Positions 1 to 10,158 of a DNA stretch of 64,000 bases are shown here, one piece after another. The stretch lies in assembly GCF_029784155.1 (NCBI RefSeq), contig NC_073693.1, positions 332,262,592 through 332,326,591 on the forward strand. Reading direction: 5' to 3'. The translations under genes were made by a program, and so were the position numbers. The stretch comes from Uranotaenia lowii. Taxonomy: Eukaryota > Arthropoda > Insecta > Diptera > Culicidae. Under the pieces are notes generated by a model that worked only from the letters and a program-made list of their open reading frames with translations, was not told the DNA's origin and searched no databases. Positions within the stretch are counted from its first letter, which is position 1. Every line of letters starts with the position of its first letter.

Positions 1-925
1 CCGCCTTTCTTATGCTCTGTATTCTCGTCTTTCTTTTTTACTATTGTATCCCTTCTTCAACCTTTTCTAATTGCACATTTCCATCAACATTCCATAAATA
101 CAATTTTTTTATTCTCTTCCATCATATCTTTTAATGCCTTGAATTAATTTCTCATTTTTCTTTATTCCTCTGTCATTTTAAGAAAAGATCCACTTTCGGA
201 TTTTCAAGAACACATTTAGAAAAATGATGTTCTATCCGTTGATTAAACAGTTTAGTTGTTTTTTTCCGAAAAGCACATGCACATTTGCTTGCGCTTGTAT
301 TAGTATCTACATTTTGAGTAAAAAAAAGGCCTCACTGAATCTATCTTTGATCATTTGAATAAATTCCATTGATGTCAAATCTGATGAAAAATGGTAAGAT
401 GTTGTGTAAATATGAAGGCAACTTAAACAAATTTATAACGACAAAAGCCTTACATTTTCAAAACATTGTCCCTTCAGTCATACAAAACAAACAAACGCAC
501 TGGTCTGTTTCACAAATATCAAGCTTATATGAAAATTTCCCAAATGCCACACATCACAACGAAATGACTTACTATGGACGAGTGCCCCGAAATATAAAAC
601 GAAAAAAAAAAGATCTGCATCCAACTGGTGCTGCGCTCAAGTGCATCATAACAAACACAGAAAAAAGTGAAAATCTGCATCTTGTTTGTACACGCCCGAT
701 CAAAGGAAAATATTTTGTTTGGATGCAGTAGCACGGGAGGAAAAAAAAGTGTAAAAGAAAAAAAATACAATCAAAAACACCCGACCAGCAGCACATGACT
801 TGGAGCTGCTGCTAACTGCAATCGATAACACGAAAATCCTTGAGGCTGGTCATGCAAAATTGCGCGAGCCGTCGATGATGCACTGGCGTCTCGATATTTA
901 TAAGTATAGCTGTAGTTAAAATGAT
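1..925. other. A+T-rich DNA with no recognised gene
   Basis: This stretch holds only homopolymer-rich, A+T-rich sequence. The 120-codon open frame at 369-731 starts in low-complexity DNA, shows no recognisable domain, and has open frames of similar size on the opposite strand, so it is not called. I see no element ends or splice signals that I would defend. Confidence 0.6.
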
Positions 926-1574
926 TACCCGAGCAGACTTTTATGGCAAAATTATACCTAATTTTGCTATCATGCCTTGAAAGTAAATTGAGGTATCATT
1001 TTGCCCGAATAAAGGTGGTACAATGCCAAAATTTGGGTCTCACTTTTCATATATGGATACCTCGATTATACCAACTGTAGGTTTCACTGAAACCTTAATG
1101 ATGCCTTGTTTGGCCAACGTTTCTAAACGAGTTTTGAGTGCACAATGATGCCACTTTGAGGTATAATTTACTACCAAAATTTGGCATCGTTGTGGTTTCA
1201 AAATTTTTATCAAAAGCATGGCATACGAGTAATAAACAAGCTTTCATTGAAAGCCAAATTTGTCATCGCTGTGCTTTATTCCAGTCGAAAACGATACTTA
1301 AATTTTGACACTGTGCTCCCTTTTTTTCACGACAAAATTAAACTAAATTTGACATTCAGGGCATGATAGCAAACTTAAGCATTATTTTTCCGTAAACTGT
1401 GCTCGGGGGGTAAGATGAAAATTAATTTTCAATTATCCAATAATAGCAAAATTTGATATCATTATGCTGTAAAACAAGGTGTAATTAAGGTATAAATTTC
1501 AGCAAAATGTTGCATCACGTTGCTAAGCAAGCAGCAAAAATAGACCAAATTTCGCCGAAAAATATGCTCGGGTA
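926..1574. mobile_element. Short inverted-repeat (MITE-like) element, CTGCTCGGG family, copy 1
   Basis: The left end reads TACCCGAGCA at 926-935 and the right end TGCTCGGGTA at 1565-1574, a perfect 10-bp inverted repeat. The outermost TA on each side is consistent with a TA target duplication. The interior is non-coding and rich in diverged short motifs of the type GCATCATTTTGG. A second end-like motif (GTGCTCGGGG) at about 1400 suggests internal duplication. The same terminus recurs at 7130-7465, so this is a repeated family. No transposase is present, so mobilisation would have to come from elsewhere. TA insertion fits a mariner-like mechanism, but that is inference. Confidence 0.65.
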
Positions 1575-2609
1575 GTGAGATGAATATCTTTGGCTACAAT
1601 CAGAGTCGCCTTTAGTTATGCAACGTGTGAACAACGAATGATGAATTCTTATGTCGATTTAATATTCATAATTAAATAATATTTATTTTAATGCTATATT
1701 CTGTACTATATTAAAGCTGTGATGAAATGTGGACAGAAATCCCTAATGATGAAGTATGTTTAAAAAAATGAGAAACTTGAAATGTTATACTAAATAAATC
1801 AGATAGTTGTTCTTTTGATATTGTAAAATTTGCTGCAGTTTCAGATTTCCCCAAAAAATCACCGATGATGTTTTCTGACTGAAGTGTTTTTGCATTCTTA
1901 TTAGCATGCTTGGCATCGCTCCTCAGATTTGCCCGTTCAGAGAAAGAGCGTGTAATTTTTTCGCTGCGCTCTTCCCAAACGGAGAATCTTTAAAAAATGC
2001 TCAGTTACCTCCAGAGCGACCAAGCGTCCACCCAAGTGTGGGCAAGAGAAGCAAGCAAACTGATGAAGTGCGTTCTCGGTGCAGATAAATTCGTTCGGAC
2101 TCGGGCGAAAGAGAAACTTTACAGAAAACTCGGTTTGTCTTCGTCGGTTGTGTCTGGATCAATGTTTCGAAGTGCGTCAGAATTTACAATGCAGAAAATA
2201 AATCTAACGGAACTAAATTAATAACGCCAAAGGTAGTTAAGATAGAATGCTGGTGTCTTCGACAATATTGCTCTGTATAATAAAGCGCATATTTTGATAT
2301 GAAATATAAAGTTTAGAGGTCCACCAATAGCAAGATATAAATCATAACTTTCTTGTTTAGCATTTTAGAGCTTAAGTTTTTTCTACAAAGTTATTTATCT
2401 CAATAAAACACACAACTTTGCTCAACATGTCAAAGTTCTACAATCTTAATCCAAGGAGCATGGTCTGCAATTTTCATTCAATCATTTGAATCTAGACTGC
2501 TTTGGAGGTTCACAATCGAATAACTTTTTTGCTGCCAATTGAAAACTTACAAGTTTCAGGTTGCTATGAAAGGCAGTAAACAAAACATTCAGACCGGTCC
2601 GCAAAACAG
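1575..2609. other. No gene; one less A+T-rich island at about 1905-2170
   Basis: Most of this stretch is featureless A+T-rich DNA. The island at about 1905-2170 contains short overlapping open frames and a block reading GAGCGACCAAGCGTCCACCC. A vaguely similar block (GAGCGAGCGACGTCCACCCG) lies at about 4050. The two could be old copies of one repeat, but the match is too short to be sure. Confidence 0.4.
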
Positions 2610-3083
2610 TCAAATGAAAGAAAAAAAAATTCGATTGAAAATGATTGCTTTCATTTTCATGCCTCTTTGAAAATCTTCAAATGAGTAGATTATAAGTATA
2701 AAAATACAAATTATAAAAAAAACATTCAAGCTGTAAAAATGAACAAAAAAACATATTTTTTCAAATTTTAGAATTTTTCTTTGCTTGTAAAATCGATACC
2801 TCTTACTTAAATCAAAAATTAATATAAATATTAAATGAATTTCATTTTTTTGGTTTATTTTCTTTTTGAAATAGTTTAAAATCACAAAAAAACTAGAATA
2901 AAAAAATAACTTAAAAATAAAAATTGTCATTCTCGTTTGAAATTGAAAATTTTGATTTTCATTTGAAAATCATCAGGTGCACTTTGAAAATCATTAACGT
3001 CATCATCATCAGAGACACCGACGAATTTCAAATGAAATCATCGTAAGCAAGCTTACAGTAGTAAGCTTTGGCCTTTCATTTGA
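2610..3083. repeat. Possible old inverted-repeat element with TCAAATGAAAG ends
   Basis: TCAAATGAAAG at 2610-2620 is matched by its reverse complement CTTTCATTTGA at 3073-3083. Variants of the motif (CATTTGAAAATCAT) recur between them, mainly at 2930-3000. This internal repetition plus matching ends resembles an A+T-rich MITE. The ends are only 11 bp and low in complexity, and no target duplication is evident. Confidence 0.3.
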
Positions 3084-4500
3084 AAGATTTTTCTGTAGTG
3101 AATGTAAAAAAAAAAATTTAAAAAAAAATACTTTACAAAAAGTTATTGTTATTATCGCGCTATTTTTTAATCTATTTATGCGAATTAACAACTTTGCCCA
3201 AAACACCTATCTGGTCATTCCTGAGCGAGTTCGTCTAGATTGATGTTCTGCACCAGGACCAATGATTAGCTACGAAAGCTTTCTTCGGTCAAAAAATATC
3301 AAAAGCATAGTGGTAAAGGAAGATAAATCCTAAATTTTACGATTTGTGAAAGTTTTGCAGTTTTATTACTAAAATTTGTCCCAGATCCCTGCGTAATTTT
3401 CATGGTTTGTTTAATAGACAGAGATTTTTGGATAATTTTAGTAAATGTTACTTTGCGAATTGCTGCTTTTGTAAATTAATGCTACCCACGTACGATATTT
3501 AAACTACATAAACCTAAGTATACAGCAATTTGCGGATGCCCGGATATTGTGAAAAAACTACTTGGATTTTGCCCAGTTTTATCCACATTATTTGGAAAAT
3601 AAAACAAGAAAATCGAATTCAGTTTAAAATTGTTTGTCGAAAATTGGATTTGTGAAAGTTTGTTTCATCAAAAATCAAACCAAAACTTTCTTTCGTATGC
3701 TTTAAACATAAATGTAACACTGCTGATGTGTTGCGACAAAAAAATGTAAGTCGTTTTTCTTCACTAGATAAATGTCTTCGGTTTTTGGAATGGAAAATTT
3801 CAGATTATTTACCCGGTTTTCACCATGTTTTTCAAATAATTTGCCAGGAAGTGCCCGGCCCGGCTACGTACAAAAATATTTTATACATAAACCTACATTG
3901 GACCTCTTCGACTGATGCACTGTTCCGCACTGCATAGCGGCTTTTTTTTAAAGAAAACATTCCTGCATTGAAATCTTTCTGGCTTGATACACTGAGCGGC
4001 ACAGCAGCGTCGCTAGAGCACAATTTTCTAGCCAGCTCCTTCTCTTTTCTTTAGAGCGAGCGACGTCCACCCGACCGTCAGAGCAACCGCAATCGGGCGC
4101 ACTCGGCAAAAAGATAAGTGAACGTTGATCGGCTGAGCAGTGCACTCGGAAACCGAAATGATAAAAGTGTAATTCGTTCTCTGCTCTGTTCTGTTTGCGA
4201 GGTGTTGGACAAGCATGCTTATTAGTTTGATTTTCTGAATAATTAATTAAAAAAAAAATTACTTCGTTTTAATGCTTATTTTTTTATATCAGCTTAAAAA
4301 CCAGCATATCTACATAAAGTGTTTGCATTCTGACAATATGATCTTAACACTAGTATGCGTTGGTGTGCTCGATATAAATAAATCTACCAAATAATAGTTT
4401 TTACAAACATTAACATAAAACAATATGCCGTTTTTCCAACTGTGTAGTAATTCACAAAACTAAGAACGATTAGAAAATGTTTTGATAAAAAAAATCATAA
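3084..4500. other. No gene; less A+T-rich island at about 3990-4215
   Basis: The DNA is A+T-rich except for the island at about 3990-4215, which contains repeated CACTCGG and GAGCGAGCG motifs and short open frames on the minus strand only. It could be promoter DNA upstream of nothing visible, or a degraded repeat. No initiation or splice signal decides between these. Confidence 0.4.
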
Positions 4501-4506
4501 ATATCC

Positions 4507-5850
4507 CTAAAACACGCAATCTTTAAAAACATAGCATCCATAAAATATAACATTCGGTGATATTTTGGTAAAACTTAATATCCAGCGTAAACCCATTCGA
4601 TATAAAAAAAATCTGGGAAGATGTTCGGGGTAATCCATATCTCGAGAACACGATCCGAACAATCGGTCAAAACAGGTTGGGTGCTTCATGTTCGTGTTGC
4701 GATGGAAGATGGTTTCGTTGGGTGACCAGAATACAGCTGGCGGGTGTAACCGATCGAGATGCTCCACTACGATGAGAAGATTCGGAAAACCTGAAGATTT
4801 ATACAATCTGAACATTTTGTGATGCCAGCCAGAACGATTTCCTTTCCGCTGATGTACTGACGACTGGCATATTCCTTGCCACTGCGTCAAGTGGAATAGC
4901 TCCCAGTTGAACTATCGATAAACGTTCTAGTCCCGTTCTTGTGGTTCCGTGGGGTTTGGCCCTTTCTGCGATGGAAAAATAACAAAAAAAAATGTTTTTT
5001 CTTAAAATACGAAAAACTGTCAGAAACATACCTATTTCGTTTTCCCAATTTTTTCTTTTCTTGAAACCTTGTCGAGCAATGAAGCAGCAAAATATTTTTT
5101 CTGATTAACTTCGTCTTGGATTTTCTGGAGCAACTCGCTTCGGAGTAGTTATACAGATCGAGGTTTAACGATTCACGAAACTAATGGCCGGATTGCTCAG
5201 CTGAATAAACGAGAGCAGTTGCATCTTTTTACAGTTTTGCTCGTGGTCAAAACCTGAAAAAATATTAAATTGAAAATTTAACGCAATTTCTGTTGATTTT
5301 TTTTTTTTGGTTTTGCTTAGTAAATGTTTACAAAAACTTACCCTTATATTGGGGAAAGGCTTAGCGGATTTTGAAAAATGAAACATGGCCAGTGAACTTC
5401 ATTGGTAACAACGGATCTAACTGGAATGCGTAAAGATGAACAAGGGCCCATCATACTTTATGGTATTAACCCGGCTGGGAACGTCTTCGATTTGGCTGAA
5501 CCACCACAATTTCCACCCGTTTCAAGGGAATGAAAACGATTATTGATACCACCTAGGGATTTCCTCTAAGCTGAAATTGTTAATCCCCTTGTCTTGCCCT
5601 TGCTGATTTTTACATCCTGCTTCTTGCAAAACTTCCGGTGAATTCGGCGCTAATTGACAAATAAAAACAGGTGGATGAATGATGATTTTTTAAACTTTTT
5701 CATTCCACAATAACATACCTGATCCAAGATTTCGGTATCGATGAAAAGGTCTGGCCACGATTAATGTTTACGGTGACAAATCCGCACATTTGTTAGACAC
5801 TCGGTTTGACCGTAGCACTTCTCGAGAACTGGGAAACAACACGCATACGA
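4507..5850 (-). pseudogene. Spliced minus-strand unit with three short introns and no continuous reading frame
   Basis: Read on the minus strand, this region is less A+T-rich and is interrupted by three sequences that look like real insect introns. Intron 1 (5718-5650) has donor GTATGT and acceptor TTAG. Intron 2 (5341-5254) has GTAAGT and TTTTTTCAG. Intron 3 (5031-4966) has GTATGT and ATCGCAG. Their lengths are 69, 88 and 66 bp. The putative exons have no frame open across all junctions: the first ATG (5846) is stopped after 17 codons and later exons carry stops. The last exon has an open frame of 127 codons (4890-4507). I do not recognise the product. This could be a decayed gene, a spliced non-coding RNA, or a gene with assembly errors. 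Upstream (about 5880-5920) lies a GCTGTCAGCTGTTTCAG block that could be promoter DNA. Confidence 0.5.
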
Positions 5851-6890
5851 ACGTTTCTCAGTAATGTTACTGAAACAGCTGACAGCACATGTAAACAAAA
5901 CTGATTTGTTGATGTTTTATTTAGTACACGCTTCCGATCAAATACTTAAAATAACGTTTATAAAACGTAATCGATTCGTTTGTGAAACTCGCTGCGATTC
6001 GGGTAATCGCATGGATCAGAACCAGGAGGTGGAAACCTGGTTCTTCTTGCGAGCAAGAATCTTTTTCTTCTTTTCTATCCATCCGGAGAGACGTTTACGA
6101 TGTTTTCCTCTCAAAGCAGTAAAGAATTGAAAAAGTCAAAATTTCAACCTATGTAGAACCAGAACGGTTGTTGTGTAAGTGTATCATCAACCGTACTTCT
6201 CTAGCATTTGACATTTAGTTCGGGTTCCTGATGTCCGGTTTGTTTGGGGTTCAAAAAGTTTTGGGCAGTTGAGCCCCAAACATTGTTGTCAAATTCTAAC
6301 AAAGGATCCCCATGATTAAAACAGAGTTTTATTCTTTGTTTTTAAAAGATACATCCCGGTTTTTTTTATCTTGGCGATGGATGAAAACTAAGAAATGGTT
6401 TCTTACTTAAAATTGATTACCTTTTCCTGGCGCCAATTAACAAAGGTTATGAGAATGAATTCGCCGCAGCATTTTTTTTTTACTTTTGTATAAAAAAAAC
6501 TGCGCACTTTTTAAAATAGTTGTAATAGTTTAAGATTCGTGGCAGTACCAAATAAAATCAACAAAAATTGTTTTCAAGAATTTATAGACATGCTTTGTTT
6601 GATGTAACAAGCAAACCTGTTAAACTTACTTAAAATCTTTAAAATAGTTTAATTTGTGATCATTATAAAGAAACAAAACATAATTTTAAGCATGCATGTA
6701 AGAACTCAACTTTAAGAAGCCTTGATCCCTTTAGAACTCAGAACTATCGTTTTGAAACGTTTGAGCCTTTCGTACATAAATATGAGTTAGAAGTCGGAAG
6801 CGTGCATTTCATCCGCTTGGAGGTTTGAATTAGTAATTGAATATATATATCATCTTTGTGATTTGAGAAAAGAGTATATTTTTTATTATT
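5851..6890. other. Upstream flank of the minus-strand unit, then A+T-rich DNA
   Basis: Beyond the possible promoter of the minus-strand unit lies a less A+T-rich patch (about 5960-6120) with a short plus-strand open frame that I do not believe is coding. A hairpin at 6242-6281 pairs GTTTGGGGTTC with GAGCCCCAAAC (10 of 11 bases) around an 18-base loop. After that the sequence is featureless. Confidence 0.4.
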
Positions 6891-6899
6891 GATTTGACG

Positions 6900-7152
6900 G
6901 AAAACTTTCGTTAGGACACCAAATTATGCTATCATTTTGATGTCAAATTTTATAAGAAAAAAAAACTCAATGATGCCAATCATTCCTCGGTGTTTTTTTG
7001 ACACAAAAAAATAGAATTTTTTCCTCAGCTTTCAATTTAAGAAAAACAATGATAGCTTCTTGATACCTAGTTTTACTATCGGATAAAATCCTATATAAAA
7101 TTTTGCTAACAGCTTTTTTCTATCAATTTGGACATCAAAGTCTGCTCGGGCA
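6900..7152 (+). mobile_element. Right-end fragment of the CTGCTCGGG element family
   Basis: The segment ends with CATCAAAGTCTGCTCGGGC at about 7133-7151, matching the terminus of the element at 926-1574 read on the other strand. The interior has the same diverged GCTATCATTTTGATGTCA-like motifs. No matching left end is visible, so this is a truncated copy. Confidence 0.5.
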
Positions 7153-7199
7153 GTTTAATATTTTTTTTTTTTCGTTGTTCGGGTTCTACTCGGGCTATC

Positions 7200-7465
7200 A
7201 TAATTAATAATAATTAATGAAACCTTAAAGATGCCTCGATTTGTTGCCTTGGAAAAGCCAAAACCAAATAGTGGTTTCATTTTGGTCTCAATGCCTTATT
7301 TAGGTATTGGTTCGGCATCATCTTTTGACATTTTATGCTTCAATGAAACCTAATTGTGCCATCGGAAAAAATGCGAGACTATATTATGCTATCATTTTGG
7401 CATTGAAAGCTCATTTTGGTTACTGTTTGCTATCGATTTAGGCATCAAAGTCTGCTCGGGTATCA
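7200..7465 (+). mobile_element. Second tandem right-end fragment of the CTGCTCGGG family
   Basis: GCATCAAAGTCTGCTCGGGT at about 7442-7461 repeats the terminus seen 310 bp earlier. The interior again carries motifs such as TATGCTATCATTTTGGCAT. Two right ends in the same orientation without left ends suggest a tandem or nested insertion followed by deletion. Confidence 0.5.
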
Positions 7466-8789
7466 TCGCCCCCACAATTCGAAACGAAACAAATGATTTG
7501 GATCGGATCCAATGAGATGAACATATGGGAGAAATACTATCGATTGACTGTTTTTTTTAACTGTTGATGTAGAAAATAACTTAAGTTGAACGAAATAGAA
7601 AATGGTAGAGACATTTTATAGGTATGAAAGAGCTGCGTTGAGATAGTTTACTTACAAGTCTATCGAATTCGGTATGACGATTTTAAACGGAAAAATTACC
7701 TGCAAATCCGGCCAGCGGGAGGGTTCGATCCCACCGACCTTGCGCTTGAATGATTGCCGCAACAGAAAGCATTGGTTTTTCCTTCTTCAGCATCTTCTGG
7801 ATCCGAAAAAGAGTTGGGAACAGAGCTTTCCCCTCACTTCACTGTTTCTTATCAGTCACTTTCCTTGAATATTTTAGAACTGCATTCAAAATACATTCAC
7901 CAACAAATATCAACCTTTGGAGCAATTTGCCGAGCCATATTTACTGTTTGCTCTCTTCATGCATTGCCGGTTGATAGTTTTCAATTTCTCTTAACACTGT
8001 GTTCTGCAATCTGTGTAAATTACAACTACCTAATTGAAAAGGGGAAAATATATTCATTCATACCACTGTCTGAGATCTGAGAGTGACTTCGCTGACTGGC
8101 AGAAACTTTAGATACGTTTACGAGCAACTGAAAGTGAGCAACATCAGATTTGTCTGAAATTGCTCCATAAAGTAAAAATAAAATCAGGACCACTCCATGA
8201 TGGTGTTCAATTGCATAAAACAATTGAACGATTTATTGCCGCTATCACAGACACCCTTCTTTTTGATAAACGGAAACAACGGACTGTCTGGGCGATTAGG
8301 TTAATATGTGTGTTAGACTGGCTGTTTTTTTGAGGTTTGAGTTCCAATGCTATAAGTAAAAAGTTATTGAATACATCTCGAACGTATTTTGAACTAATTA
8401 AATGAACCGAAATTCAATGTGGCGTTAAATGTTGTCTAGGAACTTTTGTTTTGATGATATACGGTTCAATGATAGAAAGTTCATCGTTTTGAGGGAACTC
8501 AATCGGTGTTGGTTGATGAACAAAATGAACGAAGCCAGTTTTAAATCAAATTATTGTTCTAATAAATTGAAAAAAAAATCCAGATTATGCCTAAACATAA
8601 AAGTGTTAGAGATATATCGCTTAAATTAAAAAAAATCTCAATTTTTTCAGAAACTTCAAAATAAAACTCATAAATATCACACGAGAGCGTTTCTTACTGG
8701 GGTAACTTGCAACATTTTTCAACTTCAATGGCTTCTAAAAACTAATTTTACATTCGCAGATTATCATCCAGCTTATGCATCAACATTTA
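7466..8789. other. No gene; isolated tRNA B-box-like motif near 7715
   Basis: The only notable motif is GAGGGTTCGATCCCACCGAC at about 7722-7741, which resembles a tRNA T-arm or polymerase III B box. No convincing A box or acceptor stem is present, so at most it is a SINE remnant. Open frames at 7674-8080 overlap one another in several frames and look accidental. Confidence 0.35.
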
Positions 8790-8819
8790 CACTGCCGGCC
8801 AAAAGTTTAGGATCACCCC
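8790..8819 (+). repeat. Left Tc1-type terminal inverted repeat
   Basis: A 30-bp terminal repeat beginning CACTGCCGGCC directly after TA at 8788-8789. It differs from the right repeat at one position (A in place of G in the TTTAGGATC segment). A small palindrome, AGGGGAATCATCCCCT, follows immediately. Confidence 0.88.
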
Positions 8820-8936
8820 TTCAAGGGGAATCATCCCCTCATTTTTGTCATTTTTGTTATTTTTTTTTCATTTCCTGTCATTTTTTAATTTTTGTCATTT
8901 TTGTATTATTTGTAATTTTTTTAATTGTTGTCTTTT

Positions 8937-9140
8937 GACGTAGAATTACGTCTTACGGCAACACTATAGGGGGGCAAATTGAAATTTGCGAACAGATCTC
9001 GCGTCACGAAAGCTTTCCATTTGACAGACATCCTATCTAAAGGATTATGACGTCATCACCAACGCCTGCTTTGATGGGTTTTGTTTTTCCCTACCTACGA
9101 AAGGTATAAAACAAAGGGCCCGTCGACCGACTCGGTTTCT
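8937..9140 (+). promoter_or_regulatory. Promoter-like module inside the Tc1-flanked unit
   Basis: In order: a near-palindrome GACGTAGAATTACGTC (8937-8952), a perfect cyclic-AMP response element TGACGTCA (9048-9055), and a TATA box TATAAAA (9105-9111), followed about 25-30 bp later by a GC-richer leader beginning near 9130. The spacing fits an RNA polymerase II core promoter, and an ATG that opens a long frame lies at 9271. An AGACC block at about 9166 could act as a downstream element. It might be a captured cellular promoter or the 5' end of a retrotransposon; I cannot tell which. Confidence 0.5.
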
Positions 9141-9270
9141 TTCTCTGTTAGCCGTCAAGCTGAACAGACCGTTGCTGCACTTCGATCTGAGTGTGGACCC
9201 CACCAGTGGTAATCCGACTCAGATATCGATTTGCAGTAGTTCAGTGGCAACCGTGGACCAGTGAGCAACG

Positions 9271-10158
9271 ATGATGGTGAGCAGCGATGACGGCCACCAC
9301 ACCAGCGTAGACAGCCAGCGGCGGAGGCGTTCAGTGGCGGAGGACTCCAGTGGCAGTGGCAGGGATCCTACAGGTCATCGCAAGTGGCGTTGTATAATCG
9401 AATTATGTCACATGGTCCGATTATGTTGCATGGTCGGATTATGTCACATGGTCAATTTATGTTGCATAGTTGGATTTTGTTACATGGTCGGATTATGTCA
9501 CATGGTCCGATTATGTTGCATAGTCGGATTATGTCACATGGTCGATGGTTGGATTTCGTCACATGGTCGAATTATGTTGCATGGTCGGATTATGTCACAT
9601 GGTCGGATTATGTCACATGGTCGATTATGTCACATAGTCCGATTATGTTGCATGTTTAGATTTCGTCACATGGTCGATTTATGTTGCATGGTCGGATTAT
9701 GTCACATGGTCCGATTATGTTGCGTGATCGATTTATGTCACATGGTCGATAATGTTGCATGGTCGGATTATGTTGCATGGTCGGATTGTGTTACATGGTC
9801 CGTTTATGTTGCATGGGCGATTAGTCACATGGTCCGATTATGTTGCATGGTTAGAGTTCGTCACATGGTCGATTTATGTTGCATGGTCGGATTATGTCAC
9901 ATGGTCGGATTATGTTGCATGGTCAGATTATGTCACATGGTCCGATTATGTTGCATAGTCGGATTATATCAAATGGTCGATGGTTGGATTTCGTCACATG
10001 GTCGGATTATGTTGCATGGTCGAATTATGTTGCATGGTCGGATTATGTCACATGGTCGATTATGTCACATAGTCCGATTATGTTGCATGGTTAGATTTCG
10101 TCACATGGTCGATTTATGTTGCATGGTCGGATTATGTCACATGGTCCGATTATGTTGA
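9271..10158 (+). CDS. Open frame running from the leader into the 18-bp minisatellite (295 codons)
   Basis: The frame opens at ATGATGGTGAGC, about 165 bp downstream of the TATA box. The first 45 or so residues are unique and hydrophilic (Ser/Asp/Arg rich, including SQRRRR). After that it becomes repeats of the hexapeptide pattern (C/H)MV(G/R)LC because 18 bp is exactly six codons. It ends where a repeat unit has mutated TTGCAT to TTGAGT, creating TGA at 10156-10158. I know no protein family with this pattern. The Cys, His and Met spacing could bind metal, but that is speculation. The frame may be an accident of a stop-free repeat unit: the other two plus frames are also open over long stretches (for example 10638-11315). 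Translation is unproven, and a GT at 9373 could instead be a splice donor that skips the repeats. Confidence 0.3.
   Translation: MMVSSDDGHHTSVDSQRRRRSVAEDSSGSGRDPTGHRKWRCIIELCHMVRLCCMVGLCHMVNLCCIVGFCYMVGLCHMVRLCCIVGLCHMVDGWISSHGRIMLHGRIMSHGRIMSHGRLCHIVRLCCMFRFRHMVDLCCMVGLCHMVRLCCVIDLCHMVDNVAWSDYVAWSDCVTWSVYVAWAISHMVRLCCMVRVRHMVDLCCMVGLCHMVGLCCMVRLCHMVRLCCIVGLYQMVDGWISSHGRIMLHGRIMLHGRIMSHGRLCHIVRLCCMVRFRHMVDLCCMVGLCHMVRLC

Noticed and set aside
369..731. 120-codon plus-strand frame
   Set aside because: It lies in A-rich low-complexity DNA, overlaps minus-strand frames and has no motif or splice context.
1905..4215. The two GC-richer islands at 1.9 and 4.1 kb as copies of one SINE
   Set aside because: Only about 15-20 bp of convincing similarity was found, with no shared ends or tRNA-like boxes.
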